Assembly (NCBI RefSeq): GCF_025698545.1
Contig: NC_068577.1
Span: forward strand, 2,079,501-2,143,500
Reading direction: 5' to 3'
DNA length: 64,000 bases
Origin: Gossypium raimondii
Lineage: Eukaryota; Streptophyta; Magnoliopsida; Malvales; Malvaceae
A model generated the notes under the pieces. It did no database searches. It was not told the DNA's origin and saw only the letters and a program-made list of their open reading frames with translations. Shown here piece after piece: positions 21,829 to 33,999 of the stretch; the stretch's first letter is position 1, and every line of letters starts with the position of its first letter. A program made the position numbers and the translations under genes.

Positions 21829-21966
21829 GGATGAGTTTGGATGGGCGATGCGTTTACTTGCGGTTAGTGTAAAAATAGCGGTGGCGGTAAGATTAGACAC
21901 TGTAGCGTGAGACAAAAAGTAAACTAAACGCACCGCACCACATTCAATCGCCCATCCAAACCCACC
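21829..21966. mobile_element. Tourist-like MITE, copy 1
   Basis: Inverted ends read GGATGAGTTTGGATGGGCG and, reverse-complemented from the right, GGTGGGTTTGGATGGGCG. The right flank is TAA; the left flank is AAA, so the expected TAA duplication is imperfect. The internal sequence (TGTAGCGTGAGACAAAAAGTAA) matches the reverse of the copy at 33831-33980, establishing a family. Confidence 0.7.
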
Positions 21967-22258
21967 TAAAGTCAATTTTCTGAAAATGCAAAATTTGGTG
22001 GATAATGGGCTAAGGCCCATCGTGATATTAAAAAAGAACACGAAGTGGAATTTTTTAATTGATTACTCTTATTGTTTTAATCTCCAAATTCCAAATCTAA
22101 TAATTTTCAAATGTTTTTCCGATTTCAACCAAGCAAAAGTGAGGAAGGAAGAAGGGACACGACCTCTCTCGAGTTGAGTAAAATATTAGAAATGAACTGT
22201 GATAAGAATACCGCACAACAATAAGTAATTCACCGAGAAAAACAAAAGCTCGAAGAAC

Positions 22259-25200
22259 ATGGCTGAGTCGGCTGAGTCCAGCAAGGTTACTTCTATTTTT
22301 CTTCTTCTTTTCCTTTTATTTTCTTCTGTTCCCTCTTCCTTTCATCGTAGTTCTAAGATCTTTTTTCCTCTTTTTGTTTCATATCGTTTTTCTTTTTTAA
22401 ATTTTTACTTTTCTATTTCTTGTGTTCTGTTTTACCTTTTTAAAAAGTAGCCTGCTCTACTTATAACGCCATTTTTATTATTATTTAGTCTTGTGTTTAT
22501 GTAATTAAGTTGGATGATAAATAGGATTTTTTTTTTGTTGTTGATGTGATGAAGGAATTTTAGTTTTGCTTGAATGTTTATCGGTATATTTCATTAGTAG
22601 TAGGCTTTTGATTTTATTTCATAGTAATTTGCACACAAATTTTGCTTGAAAACTAATTGAATTATGAGGTAGTTGAATTAATTTTGTTAAAAAAACTTAG
22701 TTGTTAAAATTAAGTTTGAATTGTTCAATCAAATTGCGTGTGTTTCTTGCAGTCTGGAAAGGGAAAATTAGCTTGCTCAATTTATAATGTTACTTTTGTT
22801 ATTATTTATTATTATTAGTTTTGTGTAGATATAATTAAGCTATATAAGTAGGATGTTTTATTTGCTTACTTTTTATTTATTTTTGGTGATGAAGTTATGG
22901 TTAAATGTTAAACAGTATATTTAATTTGTAGTTGTATGTTGCTTTATTTCATAGTAATTCCACATAAAAACTTAGTTATTAAAATTAAGTTTGAATTGCA
23001 CAATGCAAATTGTGCGTTTCCTGTAATCTAGGAAGGAAAAACAATCAAAGCTCAAACCCTAAAAAAGAAGGGGAAAAAAACTTGAAAAAGACAAGTAGAT
23101 ATTATTCCTCCTAGAAATTCAGTGAAATTCAGTGGTCATGGTATAACTGTACAACATAGCAGACTACCAAGTAGATATTATTCCTCCTAGAAATTCAGTG
23201 AAATTCAGTGGTCATGGTATAACTGTACAACATAGCAGACTACCTTAGTAAAATAAACATAAACTACCACTAAATTTCTACCTAGTATAGTTAAGAACCC
23301 TAATCTAAGAATCCTTGATGAATCCATTTAAAATAAAGGAAAATGAAACTATCACCAGCATATTGCCCTTCTAGATGGTATAGCATTTCATGCTCTATTT
23401 CCTGTTCTGACAATTGAAATTTATCTGCATTCTAAGTAATCTCTAGGACTTTTTCAGGCATTCTGAAATGAAGGGGTTGGTAGGATTTGGTTTATTTTAC
23501 CTTTTTTTTCTACAAAAACATGTAGAGAACTTCAATCTTGCTCTTGCTTATGCTTTTTACATTTATTTGCGGAACATCAAACAAGTCCTATCTGCTGAGC
23601 TGTTTTATCAGATAATTTATTAAATTTAAACTAAAATTAATGATAGAAGTAAAACGTTTGAAGTTTTTCCCTGTCATTTCTTTGATATGCTATTTTCCTG
23701 TAAAAGATTGAAGGAAATAAAGAAAAGATTTAAAGATATAAAAAGTCAGATTTTATTTAGGAAAAGAAAGTGCAAAGTGAATGATTAAAAAATGCAACAT
23801 GAAATGTAAAAACCACTTCGAATATGTAACTATATGATCTTGTTTTCTATGGCGATTGAGCAGTTGTGGATTTGATTGATAACATTTATGAAAAACCATT
23901 TGATGGAATCCTAAAGGGAAAAAATGTGAGGAAGAAAATAAATTATGTTATTATACTGAAAGTGGAGCATAAGTGAGTGGTTGTGTGTCACTTCCAATCT
24001 CCAAATATAGAGGTTGAGATTGATATAAAAATTGTATAAAAAAGCAGATTGAGATTGAGTGTTTTGTGTGTCACTTCCAATCTCCAAATATAGAGGTTGA
24101 GACAGGTATAAAAATTGTATCTCTTGAAATTTGTATTTTTATGGGCAAGTACAATGAAAAAATGGATTTCCTTAATCGGGTGACTGAAGAATACTAAACA
24201 GTTTTCGACTTTTGTAGGATTATTTCGTAACAACAGTCAATGAGGATCGTGCAACTATATGCTGGGGTTGTGGATTGCGTCTCCTCCTTCCAACTCATGC
24301 ACCTGTTTTCAAGTGTGGTTGGTGTGGAGCCATTACAAGTCAAAATGTAAATAAACCCGAAACCAAGTGTCTTTGGGGGAGGCGCTGGCAAGACCGTTGC
24401 TTTGTTACGATTCTCTCCGTATTTATGCTCTTTTTGATATGTATGCTCTTTCTCTCTCTCTTCCATTGTGGTTTATATAATAGTTGAAACTCTCCACTTA
24501 AAAGGCACATATTCAGTGTGACTTGAGGTTTAAGTAGTTTTAGGAAATTACAATTGATACCCTGAAGCTCTGCACTTAGTTTTCAAATCATCCCTTGTAT
24601 TTGTTTTTGCTCAATCTCAACCTCAGAATTTCTGGACTTGACTATTTTAACTTTCCAAATTCACTGTTCAATTTACAAAAATAGTTATTCCAAAATGGAG
24701 CTGTCAAGATTAACATTGGAAAATCATCTGCTTATAAGTTTTCATGGGTGACTTTGAAGTGAAAAATAAATGTTTAAGAATTTTGACAGTTGTTTACGAA
24801 AAAGATTGTGGAAACTTTTGTGTAGTTAGATTCATAGTTAGATCTCAGATGTTTAAGAAATATTTTATCATGTATATCCACGTAGTCGATTCTTTTGCTG
24901 CTGCTGAATTTAATTGTATCCTTCTTTTAATAGGACGACATCCAGCTTGTTACTAACTGCACTAATAATGTTTCATGAATTTTTATATTTCTGATCATAA
25001 TATGTTGACATGAAATTGCAGGTGGGGGAGTATGGGCGGTGCATTGGTTTGTTTTCTCTGTCAGCTATACCTTTGGGATATTTCATTACATCTTAACAGC
25101 GATTTTGGCTGCAACTACTGTTTCAACCTTCAGCTTATCTGCATTCCGATGTGCCGGCACACCTCCAACCGTGTTGTGGGGTAGCTATCCAGTTGTAGGG

Positions 25201-25920
25201 AAAGGTGACCTCGAAAATTATACCTTCTGCCACTATTGTGTGAAACCGAAATCACCAAGAGCACATCACTGCCGTTCGTGTGGAACATGTGTTCTAGACA
25301 TGGATCATCACTGTCCTTTTGTAAGTATTAAGCATATTCTGAAAGTGTAGATGCAAAATGTACGGTAAACAAGAAGGTTTCTCAGAGTATTCAATATTAA
25401 TTTTTGAAGTCGGGATTGATTTTTGTTGCATACAGATAGGGAACTGCGTTGGTGCAGCAAATCATCGGCATTTCATCGCCTTCCTTTTTTCAGCTGTTTT
25501 CAGTACAATCTACATTTCATTCTTATCCGCGTATGCCGGGTTACATATCTGGCCACCAGTAAAGTACAGATCCCTCGGGCACTTGAATGGTTCCGGCAGA
25601 GATTTGGCAATTCGAGCATTCAAGGAAGTTATGCTTGCTTTGGTGAGCTCAGCGGTCCAACTTTCAGCCAGGGGTCTTATTCTTGTTTATCTATTTGTTT
25701 CGAGTGTTTCGTTGCAGATCGGTTTAAGTGTTCTGCTGTGGCAGCAGCTATGTTATATATACGAAGGCAAAACTTACCTCAGCCATTTAAGCTCACAGGG
25801 TAGTGGAGGTGATCACATTGAAGAAAAAGGTTGCCAAAATATTTTCAGGTTTTTTGGCTGTCCATATTCTATTTTCAGATATCTGCCTACCCTACGAAAT
25901 TCACCTAAAAGACACACCAA

Positions 25921-25924
<4 letters not shown>
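22259..25924 (+). CDS. DHHC-type protein S-acyltransferase (PAT11-like)
   Basis: Four exons: 22259-22285, 24218-24440, 25022-25320 and 25436-25924, together 1,038 nt and 345 residues. Exon 1 encodes only nine residues (MAESAESSK). The catalytic cysteine-rich domain is at residues 152-183: [16 protein letters not shown], then DMDHHCPF, whose DHHC cysteine accepts palmitate for transfer to substrate proteins; exon 4 continues with [10 protein letters not shown]. Four hydrophobic segments surround it ([14 protein letters not shown]; about 88-110; [37 protein letters not shown]). Near the N-terminus there are two CxxC pairs (24-27 and 42-45), a zinc-ribbon-like module. After the last span come the family [10 protein letters not shown] motif and a basic end. 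Products of this family sit in endomembranes or the plasma membrane. The PAT11 assignment is from memory. Confidence 0.92.
23092..23243. repeat. Exact 76-bp tandem duplication in PAT11-like intron 1
   Basis: Positions 23092-23167 and 23168-23243 appear identical base for base (start CAAGTAGATATT, end AGCAGACTAC). Perfect identity suggests a recent slippage or end-joining event. Confidence 0.9.
23981..24122. repeat. Spaced direct repeat in PAT11-like intron 1
   Basis: A roughly 40-bp block containing GTGTGTCACTTCCAATCTCC and AAATATAGAGGTTGAGA occurs at about 23,984 and again at about 24,066, both followed by TATAAAAATTGTAT. It lies shortly before exon 2. Confidence 0.75.
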
Positions 25925-25961
<37 letters not shown>

Positions 25962-25970
25962 TCACACGAA
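25923..25970. repeat. (TA)n then (CA)n microsatellite
   Basis: Immediately after the PAT11-like stop codon there are about 16 TA units followed by a few CACA units, in the presumed 3' UTR. Such runs vary in length between individuals. Confidence 0.9.
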
Positions 25971-27394
25971 AGAGATTGAAAGCTTCCGACTTTTTAGATA
26001 TACTTCATTCATGACGATGATGTGACGGCTTCAGTGATTGATGAATTTCATTGTAGTTTTTTGTATTGGCAGATAATAACAGTCTGTTAAAAAGGATAAA
26101 CCGTGTAAGAGCGCCATTTCCTCTTTTACATCTTTTTGTGCGTTGCAGAGGATCCGATTATCGCTCGCTCTGCCCATCTCACTTCTGCAAAGAAGTTTCC
26201 AAATAATTCATTTAATCCAGGGTTAATTTGATTAGACAGGATTTAATCTTTAAATTTATTTCTAAATTTTAAGTGAATATTAAAATATTAATATTGTAAC
26301 AATTGAATTTTAAAATTAATTTAGATATAATTTGGTGATTAAATTTTAAACAATCACGTTAGACTTATCTAAAACATGTGTATCAAATAATGTTGAAAAG
26401 AGTAACTAATTGAATGAACAATTAGGATATCTAAGCTAACAACTATTTAATTGATATAAATATTAATATTTCACTCAATTTTAAAATTTTAAGACTAACT
26501 TAAAATTTAAACTGAAAAACAAAAAGAAATGTTTCCTTTAATTTATCTTCAAAATGATGGAATTTAAATTATTAGTTTTACTATAAATTTTATCACATGA
26601 ATATGGGTGAAAATCATATCTTTAGAACATGGAGATATGTTTAAAATAACATACAACAAATAATGAACGTTTGGAACTAATTAATAATAACACATGAAAT
26701 ATATATTATATTAAAATGAAAAAAAGATTAGATTGTGAGTAAAATGCAATTTAAATATAAAAATATATCAGATTAAAAATAGAGTTATTTTTCATTGTGC
26801 TGTCATCAATCCAATGTTAATATCGAGTTATTTTGTGACACCAACTCAACCAATCATATTATTAATATATATATACAAATTTATATAATAAATATATTTA
26901 TTAAAATTTATATAAAAATAAAAAATCGAGTTCAAATGGTAAAAACATAATGTTTTTGGTTCAAATCGATAAAATTTTAATTTTTACTAAAGTATAAAAA
27001 AAAACCATATAGTCATATAATTTATTTTACAAATAAAATAAATTTTTAATAATTCCCTAATTGAATTGTACTCCGTAATAGTGAAAGCATGTTGGTGCGC
27101 GAGAACCAACGAACCAGCAATAGCAATTTTTTGTTGAAAGGTAATGTTGTAGTGATAGAAGCAGCCGCAGCCAAATATGAGAGCTAAAAACAGAAGCCTC
27201 TCGTTATCATAAGTCTATCCATAATAGCTAAACTAAAGCCATAAATCATTCCACAACAACCACTGCTTAAACCTATCCCATAACATCAGTTCCGACCCCA
27301 CATAATACCATCGCTGAAAGCAAATACTAAATTAAAGAGACAACAAAGACAATGCAAAGATTCACATAACTTCTACCAAACTCCCCCATGCTTA
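25971..27394. other. 3' UTR and AT-rich spacer before DWARF1
   Basis: The first 200-300 bases are probably the 3' UTR of the S-acyltransferase gene. The rest is AT-rich with no gene recognised. The last 200-300 bases before 27,395 are probably the DWARF1 3' UTR. Confidence 0.4.
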
Positions 27395-29327
27395 CTAATC
27401 AGCCTCTGCATACGCAGTTTCAAGGTGGGCTTGTTCCGCTTCTTGGACCTCTTTTTCGGTCTTCCTTCCTTTCTTGGATTTGTAGTACACACTCATGAAC
27501 GTTCCCACAGCTCCGTACTTCCTACGCACATGCTCGTACAGGTCAGCATCGAACATCCTCCAGAAATCCTTCTCGTTGAGCTCCGACACTGCATACTGTG
27601 GCTGGAAACTGTGGTTTTTGATCAGCCATTGCTCCAAATTACGAACTGCCTCTGCACCATCAAATACTTCACCCCTCAATACAGGGCCTGGAGCATAATA
27701 CACCCCAACATCGGTGAACATCTGAGCGTATGGTGTGTCGCCTTGTCTGCGATGCTGCTCAAAGCCTGGTTCAGGATACACCATTGTCTTAACAGGAAGC
27801 TTGAACAGTCGGTGCGGGCAGAGCCAAATGGGATAGATCTGGAGAATCCACATTTTATACAAGCATCATTAAGATCTTAAGTTACAAATTTAAATGGGTT
27901 CAATCAGGAAATTATCCATGATGACATTCCAATCTTTCTTGTGTTTTCACAATCAAGGTAACCCACAAAACAGTCATTTCATCATAAGAAAAACATTAAG
28001 AGTGAGAGATGGAATAATTGTAACATAAAATAATAATGAGGTAATGAAAGGAAAAACAAGGCAATAACATAAAATTTACCTCCATCTCATGGTGGACCCA
28101 CTCAAGGGCATCCCCAACCTTGTAAAGAGGAACAAGCATGTCTTGAATCACATGCATCTCATGGTAATAGTTTCTTATAGATTCACCTTGAGTAGCCTTG
28201 AGCAAGGAAACCTTGGGTGGCATCAACCAGCCCAAGAGAAACCTAAACCACCATTGATCTCCGAATGGAAGGATGAGCTTCCCCTCCCAATACAAACATC
28301 TTGTGTGCCTGTGGTAATATTCTCTTGTAGGAATGTACTCTACAAACTCTCCCTTCTTTAAGGCCGTTTGCGCATGTTGGTAGAACCAGGGTTTAAACCA
28401 CCAACCTACATTGTTAATTTTATTCCCCTTCTTCTTGGCCTCTTCTTTAGAGGCATATCTCCCAGTCATGAACACACCTTCAGTGGGTGAGTAGACCATG
28501 CCTTCTACAAAATCGGGAACTTTCTCTGGATTATCCTGATCACCATCTCTGGGTGCAAAAGAGTCCATATAACCTTGAGCAAGGTCCTGCAAATTCCCCA
28601 CTACAGGCGTGTATGTCAGTCTCATGTATTCTTTAACAGGTATAAGCTTGATTTCGGCAGCAACAAGAAATCCAAGAGTTCCTTGAGACCATGGGATAGC
28701 ATAGAAAAGATCAGAATATTCATTGTCCTTGGTAGCTCTAACAACACGGCCATCAGCCAAAACTATCTCATAAGCTACAACAGTATCAGAAAACAGGCCA
28801 TAGATGTGTGAGCTTCCTTCAATCCCGTAGCCATTGATGAGACCACCTACTGTAAGATCGTCGAGCTCTGCAACCACAGCAAGGGAAAGATTCATTGGAA
28901 CTGTGACACGTGTTATCTGCCCCATGTTTACAAGTGGCTCAACCCTTGCAATCATTCTCTGTTTATCAATTTCAAGAATGTTACGGAAAGCAGACAAATC
29001 AACTTCATAATGGCGAGCTCTCTTATAGTCTACATTCCGCATCCCCACCGCAATCCATGGTTTACGGGCTGTGCATACAAGACCATCCTTTTTTGGATTC
29101 CTCTGTTTGAGACGCTTCACTACTTTCAAAACATTTTCATCATGTTCCTTCTGACGCTGCTTGTAGGACTTCATCTCGGATCTGACATCTCCAAGATATA
29201 TGAGAAAGTAATACAGAGTTGAAAAAGGAAGGACAAAAAATATAACAAAAATCCAACGAAACTGGACCAAAAAGTCCACCAAGCCCTTCTTCCTCTTTGG
29301 GCGAAGGGGTGCTTGAAGATCTGACAT
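27395..29327 (-). CDS. DWF1: Delta(24)-sterol reductase DWARF1/DIMINUTO
   Basis: Two coding exons, 28080-29327 and 27395-27838, give 1,692 nt and 563 residues, as expected for plant DWF1. The start MSDLQAPLRPKRKKG is the family N-terminus; an upstream in-frame ATG lies across a probable 5' UTR splice acceptor and was rejected. A membrane anchor follows (FRWIFVIFFVLPFSTLYYFL, about 24-43). The FAD-binding oxidoreductase domain spans about 95-235, with VEPLVNMGQITR, VGGLINGYGIEGSSHIYGLF and GTLGFLVAAEIKL. The C-terminal part holds YPIWLCPHRLF and TDVGVYYAPG. The enzyme isomerises and reduces the delta-24(28) bond of 24-methylenecholesterol to campesterol in the ER, feeding brassinosteroid synthesis. 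The C-terminus is acidic (HLETAYAEAD). No defect is seen. Confidence 0.96.
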
Positions 29328-29354
29328 TTTGGGAGTGAAAGAATGCCTCTTCCT

Positions 29355-31067
29355 CTGCAACAACAATGACAGTAGTTTTAAATAAATATAAACACTCCAT
29401 ACAGCATTTACATTTCAGGGTTTTCAGACTTCTAAAAGTAACAGATTAGCTTCTCATGATAAAATGAGATAAACTACTAAACCAGACACTTTACTTGCTG
29501 ATTTAGAAAGTGAAACCTTCACAGGAACCCAAGAAAATTATCATTTAAGGATTAAGAATGCCAAAAACTCATTCATTGTCAACCTAGGAGATTAAAGTTT
29601 ACATGCACCAATAAGTGAGAGTATAGTGATAAGGCACATTGCACTCAAAAGGAAAGAACTCAAGTTCAAACCTTACAAACAACATTGTTCGAGGAGGCAA
29701 CAACAAACCCCAAAAGGTTTAATTTTCATGGACCCGTAATTCTACCAAACTATATATACATCCAAAAATATGCACAGGACAAACATTTAGCACAAAAGGA
29801 TCAGATTGACGTTCACAAAATAAGTGGCAAAACTAAAAGACCTAGAGATGCATGTCAAGGGTTCGATCTCTTACACATAGGAAGCAAAGCAAAGATCAAA
29901 TCCTCTGAAGAAAAAAGCTCCTTAAATCACATACTGATCAGTATATTATTCAAGCAGGAGAAAATAGCAAATTGCAAAGGCATTTTCAATAGCATCAAAG
30001 ATGCATCAGTTACATGAGAATTCTAAAATTGACTTGTTTCAAGCTGACAAGCAATCAGTACCAAATTGCACATCAACACATTAGATTTTCATCCATTTAC
30101 TATTCACGAAAACAGAAAGTTAAGCTTCAAACAACAAATGCAAACCTCCTAAAGCAGGTTTCTGCTTCTTTTTTTGGATTAATAAACATTTTACTTACAA
30201 AAAGAAGAAAAAAAACTCCTAAAACAGAAGAAAAAAAACTCCTAAAACAAGTCTAGTATGGCTAACTGGTTATGTTTCATTCCCTCAAAATCCACATCAG
30301 AAACATTCAGCAAGACACAGTCTTGCCAGCATCATAAAAACCACGCATGAAAATATTATATTTAGAGTATTAGATTAATCCAGTTAGCTCAGGACATCAG
30401 ATCTTTCCATGGTTTCACTTTTTGTCTTCCAAAATAACCCAAAAGCCGAACCGGCTCAACCATTTCTATGACGAAAACACATAAAAAATTCCTTCTCTAT
30501 GTACATAAAACAATTACTTCTCTAATAATCTAATAAACACATAAGACAAAAAAATTCCTTCTCTATGTACAGTCAACAGTTAACCAAGACATGCTTAGCT
30601 AGCAACTTGCACTTAGAGGAGGAGAAAAATAAAAGATAACAAATAGACCATCAATCGCTGTTAAAGCTGCAGATCTACTTTTTTTTTTTAAAAACTAAGT
30701 GATACTTTTGTTTCCAAGAAAATAGTAAAAATTACGGAAGAAATCAAAAGTACTTTCAAAATTTATGAACATAAAACAAAGCATTATAAGGTAGCAGTAA
30801 CAATATTTACTTCATTTTTCCTCATTTTCCACTGGAACTGAGCAGAGATCTAACACAAGTAACAACGACAGCAAAAAAAAGGCTAAAACGAGAAGAGAAA
30901 ATCCGAAACAAACAAAGACTAACACGAAAAACACTATTCAAATGTTGAAATTGAAAGGTAGATATATAAAGGGAAAAAAATAACAGTTTCCTCCATTTTT
31001 CTTGGTAACCAAACAGATAAAAGAAAATTTCAAACCGAAAGACAAGCGAAGAGAGAAATGATAAGAC
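29355..31067 (-). other. Probable 5' UTR intron of DWARF1 (1.7 kb)
   Basis: On the minus strand an acceptor (TTGTTGCAG|AGGAAG) lies 27 bases before the DWARF1 ATG. A donor (CTTAAG|GTCTTATC) lies at 31068/31067, next to a short leader under a TATA box. Between them the sequence is AT-rich with no coding content. Leader introns of this kind often raise expression in plants. The structure is inferred from splice signals only. Confidence 0.55.
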
Positions 31068-31125
31068 CTTAAGCTCCAAAGAACCGCCGACAAGGTGGAA
31101 TCATGAAGAGCTAAGGGAAGTTGAG

Positions 31126-31135
31126 TATAAATATA
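31126..31135 (-). promoter_or_regulatory. TATA box of DWARF1
   Basis: TATATTTATA on the minus strand, about 55-60 bases upstream of the proposed leader donor. This allows a transcript start near 31,095-31,100. Confidence 0.5.
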
Positions 31136-31139
31136 GTGA

Positions 31140-31660
31140 GCTCAGCTTCACTGTACTGTGAGAGTGTCGCTAATGGTTGCGGATATATTATTATCTTATT
31201 TTATTTTATTTACATTAGACATAATTATAAATTAATTAAAATAATTAATTTTTTGAAAAAATCGAAGACAGATCATATAAATTTTGAAAAGTGGATGGGC
31301 CAATAGATTCGCTGGCGTTGACAGTTTCACAAGGCCAAAATCATGTGACAACCTGACGTATCAAAATGTGATTTCCTTTCTTAATAAAGTATTAGTGATT
31401 ATCTTTAAAACAAAAAAATTTGTATTAGTGAGCAATTAGTGGGAAAATTATATTTTTTATGTATTTAATTATTTATGCGTAACGTGCCTTTAGTTAATAA
31501 CGACAAAATTTTGACGGAGTTTCTTATGTTACTGATTTTTTTTTCAAAAAAAATCCACACGAATCTTGCATGAAGCTTGTTAAACTTATGCATTATGTAT
31601 GATTTATTTTATTAAAACATAAAATATAAAATGGAAATATTTTTTATTTTATTTGCTTTA
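31140..31660. other. AT-rich spacer upstream of DWARF1
   Basis: No gene or defined repeat recognised. It probably includes the distal DWARF1 promoter. Confidence 0.35.
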
Positions 31661-31664
31661 AATT

Positions 31665-31838
31665 ATATTTTAGTCACTTATATTATCGTTTTGTTACGAA
31701 GTGGTCATTCTACTAGTAAACTCCATTATCTCTCTAATGACAGTCCAAATGAGTTTTAAATATCAACTTAAATGTAACAAAGTTTAATGGTAAAATGACC
31801 ACTTCGTAACAAAATGATAATGTAAGTGACTAAAATAC
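31665..31838. mobile_element. Short fold-back MITE, about 174 bp
   Basis: The left arm begins ATATTTTAGTCACTTATATT and the right arm, reverse-complemented, TGTATTTTAGTCACTTACATT. Both continue with TTTTGTTACGAAGTGGTCATT. The arms are about 55 bp each with a short unpaired centre. Confidence 0.65.
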
Positions 31839-32284
31839 AACATTTTAAATATAAGTGATTAAAATGTAATTTGAGATAAATAACTTTTTTATATGATGTA
31901 AAAGAGTTATCTGCTTTTAAAAGTAAAAATAATATCGCAAACCCCGTTTACATTCATTCCACTTGTCTATTATTAAAATTAATATCACAAATATGGCAAA
32001 CTCCCCGTTTACATTCATTCCACGTGTCTATTTATGTTTCTATTTTATAAACATATCTTTAAAAGAAAAAAAACCAGGAAATTTCTTATTAAACTAGAAT
32101 TATTTTCCACATTAATTGGATTTAAAATAATTATTTATTTATTATTTAAATTTTAAAATTATAATAACCAGAATATGCTTGTTCGCTAGGTTCGGTAAAA
32201 TCAATTTTTTATTCTTAACATACGAATTAGTACTTAAATTGTACTATTTTTCCATCTTGATATTTAATTTATTTTCGCTTAATG

Positions 32285-32880
32285 GTAGAAAAGTTCTTCA
32301 CATTTAAAAAAAAGTAATTAAGTTTTTTACACTAAATTGAGTATTTAAACGGTTAAAATATATCAAAATACTTTTTTGCAATTAAAGCCACCACATGTCA
32401 TAATCATGACATGGCATGTGGCAAAAATTGATAAAAATAAAAATCAATAAAATTTATTAAGTTTTAATAAAAGAATATAAAAATATTTAAATTTTATTAA
32501 AAATAGGAAAAATTATAAAATCATTAAAATATATAAAATATATAGAAATATAAAAATTTATAAACTTTTATAAAGTCGTAAGAAAAATATAAAATGTAAA
32601 GAAATATAAAACTCATAAAAGTTATCGCACCAAAAAAGTATTTTATAATTTTATATAATTTTATTGATTTTATTTTTATCATTTTGTCACATTTCACGTT
32701 GTGTTGCGATACATGATGGCTTTAATTGAAAAAAACTGGGGATTGTTAACTTTAATTGAAAAAGTTTGAGGGTTTTTTTATGTATTAACAGTTCAAGTAC
32801 CCAATTGAGTGTAAAAAAAAAAGAGGGGCTTAATTGCTTTTTTTGAAAAAGTTTGAGGGCTTTTTACACATTTAAGCCTT
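32285..32880. repeat. Imperfect inverted repeat, about 600 bp, AT-rich
   Basis: Left-arm text (TACACTAAATTGAGTA; GCAATTAAAGCC; ACATGGCATGTGGC) finds diverged inverted partners on the right (CCCAATTGAGTGTAAAA; GGCTTTAATTG; CACATTTCACG). The arms are old and gapped. It resembles a decayed non-autonomous repeat. Confidence 0.45.
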
Positions 32881-33159
32881 ATTTTTTCCCCAAGTAGATA
32901 TCTTGTTAGTCAAATCACTAAATTTAAATAAATAAATAAAAACTTAACCCACAAATTGATACCTAAGTTATGCCTTCTCATTTTGGTACTTAAATAAATT
33001 TTTAGTAGACACGAGTGGTAGCTAAACTATTTTTTTCCAAGTTAACACATTTATTAGTTTAATTCTTAAATCTATTTTTTCAAATAACCAATTAAAATTG
33101 GCACATGATAAAAACTATTTTTAAATATTTTTCTTTTCTTTTTTCTTTCTTTCTTTAGG

Positions 33160-33380
33160 ACCAGACTGATGATCGAATTGATTAGGCCCTAGTTTTCAGT
33201 TTGATCAATTTATTCCATTCAATCAAATAAATTATTTAAAGAATTCATAAAAATAAATAAATAAAAAATCAGTTCAATCGATCTATAGGTCAATCGGTTC
33301 AACCTCTATCTCCATACTAGTATCCCAACTAGTTTTCGGTCCGAACGACCGACTGGTTTGGTCTAATTCTAAAAACACTA
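33160..33380. repeat. Diverged repeat with CGGTTCAATCGGTC-like text
   Basis: The stretch carries TCGATCTATAGGTCAATCGG and CCGACTGGTTTGGTC-like blocks. Related wording (AACCAGTCAGATCGATT ... CCAACCGATTGGACTG) recurs at about 44,150-44,375. A dispersed plant repeat is likely, but no ends were found. Confidence 0.4.
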
Positions 33381-33830
33381 GTTTTGATCAATGGAATAAC
33401 TTTTTTTATCACATCAGGTTAAGCAAGCATGTGGTGAATTTCGAAAACAAAATTAATCATTAGCGTCTCGACCTAGAGAGGACAAATTTTGAGCATTATT
33501 AGTGTTATTAGACATTATAAAGGAAGAAAGAAAAAAGAGAGGGAGGAGAAATAGAAAAAAAATAAAGAGAAATAAAAAATTAAAAAATATATATTTTTAT
33601 GTGTATATTACGTGGTGGTTTATTATTTGGTTAGAATTTTTTTAATGGATATAACATTTGGTGTAAAATGAGTAAGAAAAATAATTTAGGTATTAACTTG
33701 GGAAAAAAATATAGTTTAAGTATTAATTTGTGGGTTAAGCTTTTCTAAAATATATTTAACGATTCGACTGATGAAGGTATCAACTTCGGAAAAAAAATAA
33801 TTTAGGCACCATTTGGAAAAAAAACACTAA

Positions 33831-33980
33831 GGGTGGGTTTGGATGGGCGATTGAGTGCGGTGCGGTGCGTTTAGCTTACTTTTTGTCTCACGCTACAGTA
33901 TTACTACAATATCTAATCTCACCGCCACCGCTGTTTTTACACTAACCGCAGGTAAACGCACTGCCCATCCAAACTCACCC
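33831..33980. mobile_element. Tourist-like MITE with TAA target duplication, copy 2
   Basis: Inverted ends GGGTGGGTTTGGATGGGC and, from the right, GGGTGAGTTTGGATGGGC. It is flanked by TAA on both sides (33828-33830 and 33981-33983), the 3-bp TWA duplication of PIF/Harbinger elements. It is 150 bp long with no coding capacity, and its inner sequence is the reverse complement of copy 1 at 21829-21966. Confidence 0.8.
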
Positions 33981-33999
33981 TAAGATAGGAAAAATGGTA

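Noticed and set aside
23041-23100. Possible extra exon near ctcaaaccct in the PAT11-like intron
   Set aside because: Exon 1 to exon 2 already joins in phase 0 and no recognisable protein segment is encoded here.
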